Positions 39,342 through 48,931 of a stretch of DNA of 64,000 nucleotides are shown piece after piece; position 1 is the first letter of the stretch, and each line of letters starts with the position of its first letter. The notes beneath the pieces were generated by a model. The model was given only the letters and a program-made list of their open reading frames with translations. It was not told the origin of the DNA and searched no databases. Origin of the DNA: Epithemia pelagica (taxonomy: Eukaryota > Bacillariophyta > Bacillariophyceae > Surirellales > Surirellaceae); the NCBI GenBank assembly GCA_946965045.2, contig OX337231.1, positions 1 to 64,000 on the forward strand. The letters are read 5' to 3'. The position numbers and the translations under genes were made by a program.

Positions 39342-40820
39342 CGAGAGGTCATTAATTGTCAAGTCATTTCCATTGAGTTGAGTCCCATTAGATTCAATGG
39401 AATAATTGAACCAACCACAGTCATCCTGTATCACGTTAATTGGGCATCCATTGAGGTCAGTGAAAGCCATCCAGTCCAAGTGAGAAAAGATTTCTGAGCA
39501 GACACTGTCGCAGTGGACTTTCAATACCGACAGAAGGCTGGACCAAAGACCATATGCAAACTTATGACTCTGCACCACTATGTCTCCTGTGGAGGTCACA
39601 GTGACCTTACACTCCGTTGGTTGTTGACTTTGTAGTTCTCGTAGTTGCCTAATCATAGGACAGAGAACATGCACAGACACGCACTGTCAAACCTGCTTCA
39701 AAAGAGCTGCTCCTCTTTGCAGCACCTCTGAATCAAAATGGTAGATTGAAGAGCACACAGCTCCTCGAAGAAGACACAAGACATCAGAACACATACTTGC
39801 AGAGTTGCCTGGTCGGACAAAGGTTAATGACCCTTCATTTTCACGACACATCCGAGACAAACAGTATTTCACAACCAAGCAATCTTGGGGCAATTTCTGG
39901 ATTGGCTCCATGAAAAGACCCAGCAAGATTCTTGGGATGGCCCGAACAAGGTCATTCCTGTCACAGTCACGAAGGCTTCTCTGGTGTTGAGGAGAAATAT
40001 TCTGTTGGAAAATGAAGCACAGCAGCTTCTTGAGCTCCCGACCGATCACATCGTCATTGTGTCGAAATGTGAATGTGTTGTTTTGATTGACCTCATCAAT
40101 CTCCATTCCATCCAAAACAACAAGAGCAGCACGGAAATTTCCAGGAGTCCGTTGAACATGTAGTCGGACATGATCTTTAATCCAAACCTCTCCTCCTTGC
40201 AGGATCTCAAGGAGAACTGAGTCTGTAGTGTCTGTGCTTGCCCAGTCAACCATTTCAACCAGCCGGCTGGTTAAATTCTCACGGTACTGGTAGGCCAGAT
40301 CGTAAAACATGCTGGTGTACGTACGCACACCCATAGAACCTGCAAGCATTGGCTGTAGAATTGCAGCTGTCTGATCACTGTTCCATGGGGTATCACTTGT
40401 TTCCACTCCAGGGATCAACCTGCAACAGACTGTTGTCACACAAGAAGTTCTTGTTGCACTTGAACCATTGCATACTCCTCCACTATGGCGACAGTGATCT
40501 GCAAGTGCTCTTCGTGTCTTGAAAATTTCTCCACAAACGCAGCAATGACCCATCACAGTCTCCAGGATACTTGATGACCTGGTTTCTGTAGTGTTTAATT
40601 GTTGCATGTGGCTCTTACACTGTGCCAACATGTCTTTTAAGGAAACCCTGGTCACCCACTGCCGGTGTTTCTTCAAATGCCTTTGCAAGGACGATGTCGA
40701 AAAACCAATTGGAACTTTACAAACCAAACAATAAATATCAAAATGAGACACCCTGATGCCATGGTGATTGTCAAAGGCATACCCAGTCAATGGGTCAAAC
40801 AAGGGGGAAGAATCTGACAT
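39342..40820 (-). pseudogene. Family C zinc-finger protein fragment with in-frame TGA
   Basis: I prefer the ATG at 40820 (MSDSSPLFDPLTG); an upstream in-frame ATG at 40904 adds a hydrophobic stretch not seen in other families. Two C2H2-type fingers are visible: CLVCKVPIGFSTSSLQRH and CCVCGEIFKTRRALADH. A middle region resembles A1 (VRLHVQRTPGNFRAALVVLDG against IHVKMVPANFRSKLLVFDG). At 39687-39689 a TGA interrupts the frame (KQV-stop-QCVSVHVL), exactly where family B reads EEVQKCPVLHVL, so it is a nonsense mutation. The frame continues to the seam. The recombinase-like and helicase parts are missing. Confidence 0.8.
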
Positions 40821-40984
40821 GGTCAATGGAGGAACTGTGCAAGGTACCAATGAGAGCGAGACGAGAGATAGATAGATGGGGTGGAGTGAGGTCATTGGGC
40901 CCATAGAAATTCATATGGGCCAAATGACCTTGGCAGTCCCAAGGGAAAAGGCAATAATAATTACTATAGGTTTTGATTGTACTT

Positions 40985-41085
40985 TGTGGGATGAGGGGCT
41001 GTGCGAAGGTGGGATGAGGGGCTGTGCGAAGGTGGGATGAGGGGCTGTGCGAAGGCGGGATGAGGGCTGTGCGAAGGCGGGATGA
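40985..41085. repeat. Family C 5'-terminal tandem repeats
   Basis: About four to five copies of a 23-bp unit with the core GGGATGAGGGGCTGTGCGAA. The same repeat recurs at 41697-41778. Confidence 0.8.
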
Positions 41086-41155
41086 AGGAGAATAGTAGGA
41101 GGGGAGGGTGGGAAGCCAGGATCTACATAGCTCTACGTAGAGACCTAGTTTATCC

Positions 41156-41161
41156 TTAGGG
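41156..41161 (+). other. Telomere-unit seam 11
   Basis: TTAGGG joins the family-C 5' terminus to a second, shorter family-C fragment. The intact copy has GGGG at 39887-39890 at this point. Confidence 0.75.
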
Positions 41162-41846
41162 ACAATTTCTGGATTGGCTCCATGAAAAGACCCAGCAAGA
41201 TTCTTGGGATGGCCCGAACAAGGTCATTCCTGTCACAGTCACGAAGGCTTCTCTGGTGTTGAGGAGAAATATTCTGTTGGAAAATGAAGCACAGCAGCTT
41301 CTTGAGCTCCCAACCGATCACATCGTCATTGTGTTGAAATGTGAATGTGTTGTTTTGATTGACCTCATCAATCTCCATTCCATCCAAAACAACAAGAGCA
41401 GCACGGAAATTTCCAGGAGTCCGTTGAACATGTAGTCGGACATGATCTTTAATCCAAACCTCTCCTCCTTGCAGGATGTCAAGGAGAACTGAGTCTGTAG
41501 TGTCTGCGCTTGCCCAGTCAACCATTTCAACCAGCCGGCTGGTTAAATTCTCACGGTACTGGTAGGCCAGACCGTGAAACATGCTGGTGTACGTACGCAC
41601 ACCCATAGAACCTGCAAGCATTGGCTGTAGAATTGCAGCTGTCTGATCACTGTTCCATGGGGTATCACTTGTTTCCACTCCAGGGATCAACCTGCGAAGG
41701 TGGGATGAGGGGCTGTGCGAAGGTGGGATGAGGGGCTGTGCGAAGGTGGGATGAGGGCTGTGCGAAGGCGGGATGAAGGGGAATAGTAGGAGGGGAGGGT
41801 GGGAAGCCAGGATCTACATAGCTCTACGTAGAGACCTAGTTTATTC
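41162..41846 (-). mobile_element. Second family C fragment with internal deletion
   Basis: Coding sequence at 41162-41697 is about 98% identical by eye to 39890-40430. It then jumps directly from GGGATCAACCTG into the terminal 23-bp repeats, so the zinc-finger start of the gene and the upstream region are deleted. It ends at a terminus with one change (TTTATTC instead of TTTATCC). Confidence 0.75.
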
Positions 41847-41852
41847 TTAGGG
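41847..41852 (+). other. Telomere-unit seam 12
   Basis: TTAGGG joins one family-C 5' terminus to another that is cut in its GGGGAGGG tract (compare 41101-41107). Confidence 0.7.
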
Positions 41853-41904
41853 GAGGGTGGGAAGCCAGGATCTACATAGCTCTACGTAGAGACCTAGTTT
41901 ATCC
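41853..41904 (-). mobile_element. Family C 5' terminus only (52 bp)
   Basis: GAGGGTGGGAAGCCAGGATC through GACCTAGTTTATCC is the bare end of a third family-C copy and the innermost element piece of this arm. Confidence 0.75.
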
Positions 41905-41910
41905 TTAGGG
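41905..41910 (+). other. Telomere-unit seam 13, boundary with host DNA
   Basis: TTAGGG joins the family-C terminus to the 3' flank of the GT23-like gene. The duplicated flank at 56016 onward reads GGGCAAATTGTA, so GGG was present at the breakpoint and the host DNA beyond it was lost. Confidence 0.8.
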
Positions 41911-41995
41911 CAAATTGTAGGGTGGATCGCCTCGAGGAAGAGTGCAACAAGAGACTATATTCTCACAGTTGGCACGTTTTGAAGGAGACTCAGTT

Positions 41996-43429
41996 CTATT
42001 TGCGCGAAGGACGATTGTTGGGCCGCAAGTCAATAACAGTGGTTGAAAAGTGCTGTTGCACAATGAATCGTCGAAGGTCATTCATGAGTCGACTCCAGTT
42101 GCTTGCCGTAGTCAGAACAAAGTCATTGGCCTCCATGGCTATCACGAGTGAGGCCAATCCAGCCAATCCAGGCGTTCCCCTTTGAGCTTTAGTCATGTGG
42201 GCATTCCCACCGAACCCCTTTTGACGATATTGGGAAAACTCCTGTACATAGGGATCAACATACAATTTCCAATGCGATGGCATGTTCGCACGCATGGCTT
42301 GAACTGCAGTTGGATCTTCAGTGGCCAAAAATATGTGTACTGGATCTCCGTCCTTGCTGCTACCGCTGTGGTTGGTGTAAATGGGTATGCTGTCCGCCAA
42401 GTTTGTCTGGTTTGTGCCCTGAGACCCTGTGACTTGGTTTCTTAGTCGTTGTAGTTGGTGTCGTCGTCGTTGTAGAATTTGATGACAAGCATCAATGTAG
42501 GAGTGAATGCTTACTAAATCCATTTCTGTTCCTTTATCTCCCCACCGAATGTGTACGGTAATCATGTTGGGTGGCACAATGCCATGAGGTGGAAAGACAA
42601 GTGGGAGCCTCTCAACGGCAGAGTCGACTACTCTGGATGAAACGCTCGAAAACAAAAACTCCGTGGCCGATCCGACAAAATCTTTTTTGGTGAGATTTGC
42701 CTGTTGTAGCAAAGACCAACATTCGTCGCGAACTCTTCCATCTTGTTCAATCCTGAGTTGAGAGCGTGGAGGACGGCTCGTGTTGTCCTCCTTCTTGGCG
42801 AGAGCCTGCTTGTTCACTGTGGTACACAAATCCTCCGATCGTGGAAAGTAGCAGGTCATGGACGAGTTGTCGTTGACGGGACAACCGACTTGGCTCCAAT
42901 GAATCCACGGTCGAGGCGAGATGAGACGCTGACCGAGCTGCATGCCTCTGCATATGCCATAGGACCACAGGGTCAAATCGCTGCCAATCCCAGCTGCTTT
43001 GTTTCGCCATGGAAATATCGCCTCGGGGATGTCACAAGAACTTTGATGAGCGGCGATTCGTTTTGCCATGGGAGAGTGCAGGTCCAATTGAGTCCAATCT
43101 AGGCGCAAACCAGCAGAAGGAACCGGTAACGAATTTGCTTCCTCCCCAATAGGTGTATCATTCGTCATGTTTGCAGAAATGGACGGCCCCATCCCGGTGG
43201 GTGGATTTGTGGCAAGTGAAGAAGATGGATTGTTGGTTGCAACTGCACCCGAGAAGGACGAAGCTCGCATGAAAAGAGGAAGATTCACAATTTGACGGGT
43301 CTGAAGAAGGAACACCAACACAATAAGACCAAAAGCCATCAACCTAGCCTTGGTATAAAGGGTGGGAAACCCATTGCGGTTGATTGGACTGGACCGTGTC
43401 TTGATGAGCTCTTCTATCGGCGGCGACAT
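41996..43429 (-). CDS. GT23-like (alpha-1,6-fucosyltransferase type) membrane protein
   Basis: A 477-residue protein is predicted from the ATG at 43429 (MSPPIEELIKTRSSPINR); the longer frame upstream lacks an ATG. A single hydrophobic segment near residues 31-47 (LMAFGLIVLVFLLQ) suggests a type II Golgi membrane anchor. The C-terminal half resembles the GT23/NodZ fucosyltransferase superfamily: VHIRWGDK (compare the HVRRTDK motif that binds GDP-fucose in FUT8), HIFLATEDP, and GLASLVIAMEANDFVLTTAS. Transfer of fucose in the secretory pathway is inferred; one of the usual paired Arg is Trp here (RW), so the donor or specificity may differ. A damaged paralogue lies at 56103-57540. The subtelomeric element chain ends 85 bp beyond its stop codon. 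Confidence 0.75.
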   Translation of the reverse strand: MSPPIEELIKTRSSPINRNGFPTLYTKARLMAFGLIVLVFLLQTRQIVNLPLFMRASSFSGAVATNNPSSSLATNPPTGMGPSISANMTNDTPIGEEANSLPVPSAGLRLDWTQLDLHSPMAKRIAAHQSSCDIPEAIFPWRNKAAGIGSDLTLWSYGICRGMQLGQRLISPRPWIHWSQVGCPVNDNSSMTCYFPRSEDLCTTVNKQALAKKEDNTSRPPRSQLRIEQDGRVRDECWSLLQQANLTKKDFVGSATEFLFSSVSSRVVDSAVERLPLVFPPHGIVPPNMITVHIRWGDKGTEMDLVSIHSYIDACHQILQRRRHQLQRLRNQVTGSQGTNQTNLADSIPIYTNHSGSSKDGDPVHIFLATEDPTAVQAMRANMPSHWKLYVDPYVQEFSQYRQKGFGGNAHMTKAQRGTPGLAGLASLVIAMEANDFVLTTASNWSRLMNDLRRFIVQQHFSTTVIDLRPNNRPSRK

Positions 43430-44514
43430 GGAAATCAACGAGTGCACACAACAACCGGAGAGAGAGTCGTTTGTCTCAACTCTCTTTTGACTCCCCAAGT
43501 GTACAAAAAACCCCTTTAACGAGACTGCTGAGACTATTGACTTGACTGGGGGTGAAGAGTGATTGGGTGGTGGGGCTCTGTATCGTTATCTTGTGTGGTC
43601 ATTCTCTACCTTTATCACTCGTCGTTCTACCGTCGTCGTGCCCTTCCCCACTCACTGAGGAGTGGGTCACTCGCCACACTCAGACAACCTAAGCCCGAAA
43701 ACTTACTGTACGTGGACATTTGATTTAGTCTAGTAATGTAGAATAGCCCGGGAAACGAAAAAGTAGGTGCTGGTTGTTGGTGCATCATTCGGAGTGGGAA
43801 ATTGGGAACATTGACTCTAAGTATTCTGTTTGAGTATTTTTAGAACAAGCACGCCTCGGAGTTTGATTAGCATGCAATAAATGTGGGAGGAATGATACTT
43901 CGACATTGAGCGTTTTAAGTCATCCGATATGGTTGTATGTGATCCCTTAAGTGACGGGGTTATTTACAAAGGATTAAAGATTACCTGGTGCGCCATCATG
44001 TGCAGGGCCAGCATAAGTCTGTAAGACTAATTTGGCTCACGACTACTAAGTATACATTAAGAGTACCGATCACTTAGGAAGACCGAAAAATACCTAAAGC
44101 GCGCTGGCACGACTCCTCGTGACAAAGGAAGCTAACATACTTTAATAGCCCCGGGGGACTCCTCGTCGCAGGGCGCTCCTCGTGGCTTAACTCCTCGTCG
44201 GGCAATAGCTTCTCGTCGTGGACTGCCCCCTCAATCCGCTTACGCGGATCTCACAAGGGCAGTCCACTCCTCGTCGCTATTGCCCTTCTTGGAGCTAAGC
44301 CACTCCTCACACCCTAGCTCCTCCTCGTCCACCCTCAGCTATTAAAGTAGATTTACTAACCCCCAGTGGGGGTGAGTCATGAGGATAAGTGATCGAAAAA
44401 TAGGAGTTTGTACAAGAAAAGCACGACACAGATGCAACCACTCATTCTTACTGGGGGGTTGTCCCCAACCCACGCTGGCTGCGCTACGCATTTTTGCAAA
44501 TTTGCGAATTTTGA
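43430..44514. other. Intergenic region between fucosyltransferase genes
   Basis: No gene is visible. It separates the two divergent genes at 41996-43429 and 44515-45981 and should contain both promoters. Its main content is the large foldback structure at 44138-44349. Confidence 0.5.
44138..44349. repeat. 212-bp interrupted foldback with CTCCTCGTCG motif
   Basis: Inverted arms nest from outside in: TACTTTAATAGC (44138-44149) with GCTATTAAAGTA (44338-44349); GTGGCTTA with TAAGCCAC; GGGCAATAGC with GCTATTGCCC; GTGGACTGCCC with GGGCAGTCCAC; and a central ATCCGC-TTAC-GCGGAT. Between the arms the unpaired motif CTCCTCGTCG or close variants occurs about seven times in one orientation. It may be a foldback transposon, a structured RNA or a regulatory element. 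Confidence 0.7.
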
Positions 44515-45981
44515 ATGTTTTGTTTCTTGAGAGTGATAATGATAACACACAAGATGACGAGATGGAATGGAAAAGAGAATAAGCTTGATCGGGACTGGAC
44601 ATGTAAATTTCGAAATTCCCGAAGAAAATGGGTATGGAGTGCCATTGTTCTATCACTTTGCTTGAACTCACTCACTCCAACACACCACAAAGAACCTATG
44701 CTCTGGATCCATGCGAACGGAACCAGCTTCAGAAGTAGTGGCAAACTCGGGGTGGACAGAAATAATTCCCGAATGGATCAAAGTGATGAAGAGGCCTTGC
44801 CCATCGGACCCATGTGCCAAGCCAATCCTTGGCCAACTGTCATACCAGCCCAAATTTATGTTTGTGGTTATTTTTTGCAAGAAAAGGTCGTCAGGAATAC
44901 TTATCCAGAATTGGATTCGCTCGAAACCATCCGCTTGACTCAATCGAATTTCAAAAACACGACCAAAAACGATGTATTGATCATGAGAACCGACAGACCC
45001 TGTGGCGTATCGCTTCAGCAGATGCTTCATTCGTTTCCGGGGATGGTGTTTCACGTCAATGGAGAGGCCTACGGAGGAGAGGTTTGGGATAGATATGTCA
45101 ACTCCATATCGTCACAAGACCAGTGGAGAAGCGAGCCCACCAAGTCGTCCTCTGCTGGTCATTCGACCCGAGGGTCAGAAAAGACTCTTTCCCATCCACC
45201 TCCTCGCAATCTTCATCTGGGATATGTAGCGGACTCAGAATACAGCGTACGGCTGTTCTATGGCAATATGGCTATCAGTATTGCAACACCAAAGGAACAA
45301 GAACTACTGTTTGACCACTCAAAGAAGCCTCGCAACACCGGAGAGGCCTTTCTCATTTATACCAACAGCAACTGTCACCCCCTAAGGGAAAAGGCGTTTG
45401 ATTCGATAATTACCGCAACACTATCCAACTTGCCCCAACCCCTTGCTCGTTCTGAAATGGCCCACAAGGGAGGCAAGTGTTGGGGTTACCTCAAGAATGC
45501 GTCCTTGGTCCGTGAAACTCAGTGGCCTTCGCCAAGGAGTGGATGGGGTAAGAACTACAAGATGTATCGGCATTATCGATTTTGCTTCGTTCCAGATAAA
45601 CGATACACGCCTGGATATGTAACCGAAAAGATTGTCGAAGCCTTTTGGGCTGGTTGTATTCCAATCTACTACGGTACAGAAGAAGTGTTTGATATTTTCA
45701 ACCGCCATGCCTTTATTTACTACAATATGTCAGATCCACAACCTTCCCTGGATCAAATTGCCCATCTACAATCTAACCAAATGGCCTACAACCACATGTT
45801 GGACCAACCCATTCTTGCGAACGGCACTGCAACAATAGAGCGCTTCTTTTTGTTGAAAGGAGATGGAATTGGCAAGCAGGGTTCGTTGAAACAAAAGATC
45901 CGTGAAACAGTGTGTGCACTGTCTGGCGATCGGAAGAGTGGAACTCATTCTTCCAAGAAAGAGCAAGCTTCTAGTAAATGA
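44515..45981 (+). CDS. GT10 alpha-1,3-fucosyltransferase-like protein
   Basis: A 488-residue protein. The GT10 signature is strong in the C-terminal third: FCFVPDKRYTPGYVTEKIVE followed by AFWAGCIPIYYGTEEVFDIF, which in this family binds GDP-fucose. Earlier conserved pieces include VLIMRTDRPCG and GKCWGYLKN. A hydrophobic segment near residues 38-52 (VWSAIVLSLCLNSL) suggests a type II Golgi membrane anchor. The first ATG (44515) is used here; ATGs at 44539 and 44554 are also possible and would keep the anchor. It lies close to the GT23-like gene, so fucosylation genes cluster at this chromosome end. Fucose transfer to N-glycans or other secreted glycans is inferred. Confidence 0.85.
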   Translation: MFCFLRVIMITHKMTRWNGKENKLDRDWTCKFRNSRRKWVWSAIVLSLCLNSLTPTHHKEPMLWIHANGTSFRSSGKLGVDRNNSRMDQSDEEALPIGPMCQANPWPTVIPAQIYVCGYFLQEKVVRNTYPELDSLETIRLTQSNFKNTTKNDVLIMRTDRPCGVSLQQMLHSFPGMVFHVNGEAYGGEVWDRYVNSISSQDQWRSEPTKSSSAGHSTRGSEKTLSHPPPRNLHLGYVADSEYSVRLFYGNMAISIATPKEQELLFDHSKKPRNTGEAFLIYTNSNCHPLREKAFDSIITATLSNLPQPLARSEMAHKGGKCWGYLKNASLVRETQWPSPRSGWGKNYKMYRHYRFCFVPDKRYTPGYVTEKIVEAFWAGCIPIYYGTEEVFDIFNRHAFIYYNMSDPQPSLDQIAHLQSNQMAYNHMLDQPILANGTATIERFFLLKGDGIGKQGSLKQKIRETVCALSGDRKSGTHSSKKEQASSK

Positions 45982-47337
45982 CACGTTCGCCATAGCAAAC
46001 ACACACACACATGGCTGCCGAAAAAGACAACTCTGAAACATGCACAGCACATGATGTCATGGTCGACAAGGGGTGCTGTTCACCAAAGGGTCCAAAACGC
46101 AGACATGATGGCTACAAAGAATGTGGAAGCATACACATCACGTGGTGTGCATTGTCGATACTTGGTGTTTGGCATAAAATCGTGGAAACGTTACGGTTCA
46201 ACTTGTTCCACAGAAACAAACAAAACGGGGAGTCCATTTGAAATCAAACGAAGGTACCTGAGTGATGGTACTCGAGCGAGATGCACATAGAAACTCATCT
46301 ATGACACATTATTTCGTTTATCATCTGGTGACAACAAACTGACTTCAGCACGGTCGTAGCAAGATAGTTAACCAACCATTGGAAAGAAGGACAACTTGCC
46401 ATTCGTGAGACACGCAATCAAACATGGGCGATAACCTCCAGTCGGTGCATGGATGCGAGAACGACCCAACGCATCGTATCTCTGTGTCGAACCAAATGGC
46501 TCAGTTGATGTTCGACAACAACGGGATCACTCACCATGATCGATCAAGGATCAGTTGCAAGTTCAGTCGACATTGAATAACAGCCAACGGTAGCATCAAG
46601 CTTTCCCTCATCATGGCGCGTCATGTGCTACTTTTTGTGATTTCATCCTTTCGGATTTGCGTAGAGTTTGTCATACGAATACTGTGTGCAATGATTTCTG
46701 TGACGCTGAGACCATTAGGCCACATATCCAACAACATTCACTATCCGTACTCGCATTTGGTCGCATTCCGCTGCCTAGGAGGAAACACTTTGGGATCATG
46801 GAGGATCTCCGTTTCGTTCTTTTCGATTCATGCCTTTGGTTGCTGCCTTGATTTTGCAGGGTACCACAACCGCAAACTGTCGCCTACAGTCCAGTTGCCA
46901 CATGACCATGACTGACCTGCTACTGCGTTGGTACACAACGCAGGCCACATGGCTTTCACGAGATCTGCTGGATGCTGAAAGATTCGGGCCCACGCATCTG
47001 GGGAGGAACTGGAACGTACCAATTCCCGATGTCGTCTACAAAATGCTGCAAACTGGACAGTGTTAATCAAGCCTGTTCATGTCGAAGTACCATCCATTCA
47101 GTATATGAGACAAATAATTGAAGGGCTAAATACTAAAGAATCGAGACGATTTGAACGCAATGCATTGGTAAAATACAAGGACATCGTCAATCGTAACGAG
47201 CAGAAAATAGAAAAAGTGGACAGGTCCACTCGCCCCACGGCACGGAGCCTCACACAAGACCCCCAAAGGATGATTGTCCAAGAAACCAAACATGAGTACA
47301 AGCAGCAACATTCTGTTGTTGCATGGTCTGTCACATT
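45982..47337. other. Intergenic, no recognised gene
   Basis: Only short open frames on both strands are present, the longest about 100 codons, none recognisable. A short CA-repeat lies near 45997-46011. A 76-codon frame at 46011-46241 has several Cys but no known family. Confidence 0.45.
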
Positions 47338-48444
47338 TTATCCTTCCAACGGTGTCGTTGGAGGACAGACGTGATGTGTGATATCGGCAATCGAGGAACA
47401 TTTTCGAGCAATGGCCGAGAGCAACCCGGACCGTCTTCGTGTACGACCCGCATGCTGCTTGAAAAGGGGTCCACTTTTTTCTTCGTCGCACGTGAGGCAA
47501 TCATTGAGAGGACAGAACGGCGGTGCACCGTTGTTAGGTTTGTCTAGCAAATCGTTGAGGGCGCAAGTCAAGGTGCATTTTCGACCAATATGGCGGGCAT
47601 TGTCAGTCCATATATCGGCACAGGGCTCGGAAAATCCCAAATCCATAAAACACTCGACGCCTTTGTCGTGACTGACCAAGGTGCGTGCCCCACACCGTGT
47701 ACCAAAAGTGGTCAAGTCCATGTACTCCAAATACACGGCCAAATCAGACGTCGTACTGCAGGCACCGCATTCTCCAAGATGAGTGACAAAGGCTCCAGCC
47801 TCTTCGGCCACCGTTCGACTGGCGTAGCTTTGCAACTTGTAAGTCGCACAGTTGACGTCATCGTCATAATGCAAGCCACAAACTGCGTCGTCTCCAAGGG
47901 CATTATTCGGAGGATCGTATTCGCAAGAACTGTCCACATAGGGATCGCAATTCAGCAAGGGGAACGCATTTGTGGCTTTTTGGTCACGCAGGGCTTGCAA
48001 AAAGTCTTTGGAATAATTGCTGATCGGAGCCGGAGACGGACATATGAGTACATCACCGTCCAAAATGCAGTGACAATCACCACAGGATGCGACTGGTTGT
48101 GGATCATCGTCGTCTCCTTCGTCAATTACGAACAAAACCAAAATAACAATACCCGCGATCAACGCCAAGCAAAGACAACATACAGTGCACCGACAAAATA
48201 TGCGTGCCGCTTTTCCCAGGAGAGTGCGCTATTGAGAAGTTGCGTCTCCTGCCGCACCTGTATCCGCCTCAAGTTTCTTGCTGCTCTGCCTGCTACTGGC
48301 TCCAAGACTTTTGGACGACGACACGGCTTCTTTCGTTGCTTCCTTCTTTGTCGAACTCACTTCTGAACCAGTCTCAACCATGCCCAATTCATGTTCAATC
48401 TGATCACTCGCATCCGCTTTGGAAGCCTTCGTTTTGTCAACCAT
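47338..48444 (-). pseudogene. Cysteine-rich type II membrane protein with in-frame amber codon
   Basis: Two open frames lie in the same frame and are separated by a single TAG at 48229-48231 (TSQ-stop-RTLLGKAARIF). Read together they give about 368 residues: a Lys/Ser/Glu-rich N-terminal part of about 70 residues from the ATG at 48444, a basic stretch and a membrane segment (CLCLALIAGIVILVLFVI), and a luminal or extracellular domain with many Cys (CGDCHC, LGECGACS, CGLHYDDDVNC, CTLTC). I do not recognise a named family, although the spacing looks like a conserved secreted domain. The stop could be a mutation, a sequencing error or a readthrough codon. The second part alone has no ATG near its start. 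Confidence 0.65.
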
Positions 48445-48697
48445 GTATCAATCTCCTCCTTTGCTATTACTGAGTTCGAAACATATACTGTCGACCTCAC
48501 CGACGTATTTGTATGGAGACATGGCAGCCTCATTTGTTGCCTTCTTGTGTGGTGCACTGCAGCAATGGAATCTATATACAGCGTTTGTTTCGTGTTTTCA
48601 TTCCACAATCATCTCAGTTCCGGTTCTTTTTCATTCCGCAGCCTCGCAAGAATGGAGCGAGCGAATGGAAGCGGTCTCTCTCCGTAGTCCGTATTGT

Positions 48698-48888
48698 TGT
48701 CTTATTCTACCTGATAGAATCCGTTCCAAAGAAAGACTAAGATAAGCGTTACAACTACATCCAACGCATAAAACCAGTAAAGTGGTAACCGATAATGTCC
48801 GTACAAATTTCCCCCGGCCATAAGGCCCAATCTAGGCCCAATCTACGTCATGCTGACGTATCAATCCCGTATCGACCAGAATGAGACA
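48698..48888 (-). repeat. 3' LTR of copia element 2
   Basis: 191 bp, identical by eye to 55084-55274. It contains TACGTCATGCTGACGTA, a near-palindrome that includes a TACGTCA (CRE-like) half. Confidence 0.93.
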
Positions 48889-48931
48889 GTCCCCGCCAGT
48901 CAACATGCCATGGAATTGATGACTGGCTCCC

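Larger units (their letters stand above)
39342..41155 (-). mobile_element. Family C helicase element, 3'-truncated
   Basis: It runs from its intact 5' terminus at 41155 (GACCTAGTTTATCC) to the cut at 39342. The upstream region has a 23-bp tandem repeat. Family C is similar in sequence to family B where both are present, so C may represent the N-terminal half of a B-like protein. Confidence 0.7.

Noticed and set aside
21951-41904. MoTeR-like or Penelope-like telomere retroelements
   Set aside because: No reverse transcriptase motif is visible in any A, B, C or D piece; the only reverse transcriptases here belong to the two copia elements.
14654-41910. Seams as ordinary remnants of former telomeres or internal (TTAGGG)n tracts
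   Set aside because: Each is one unit only, and all are inverted relative to the arm's telomere with an intact element end on the telomere side. Telomere healing would give the opposite orientation.
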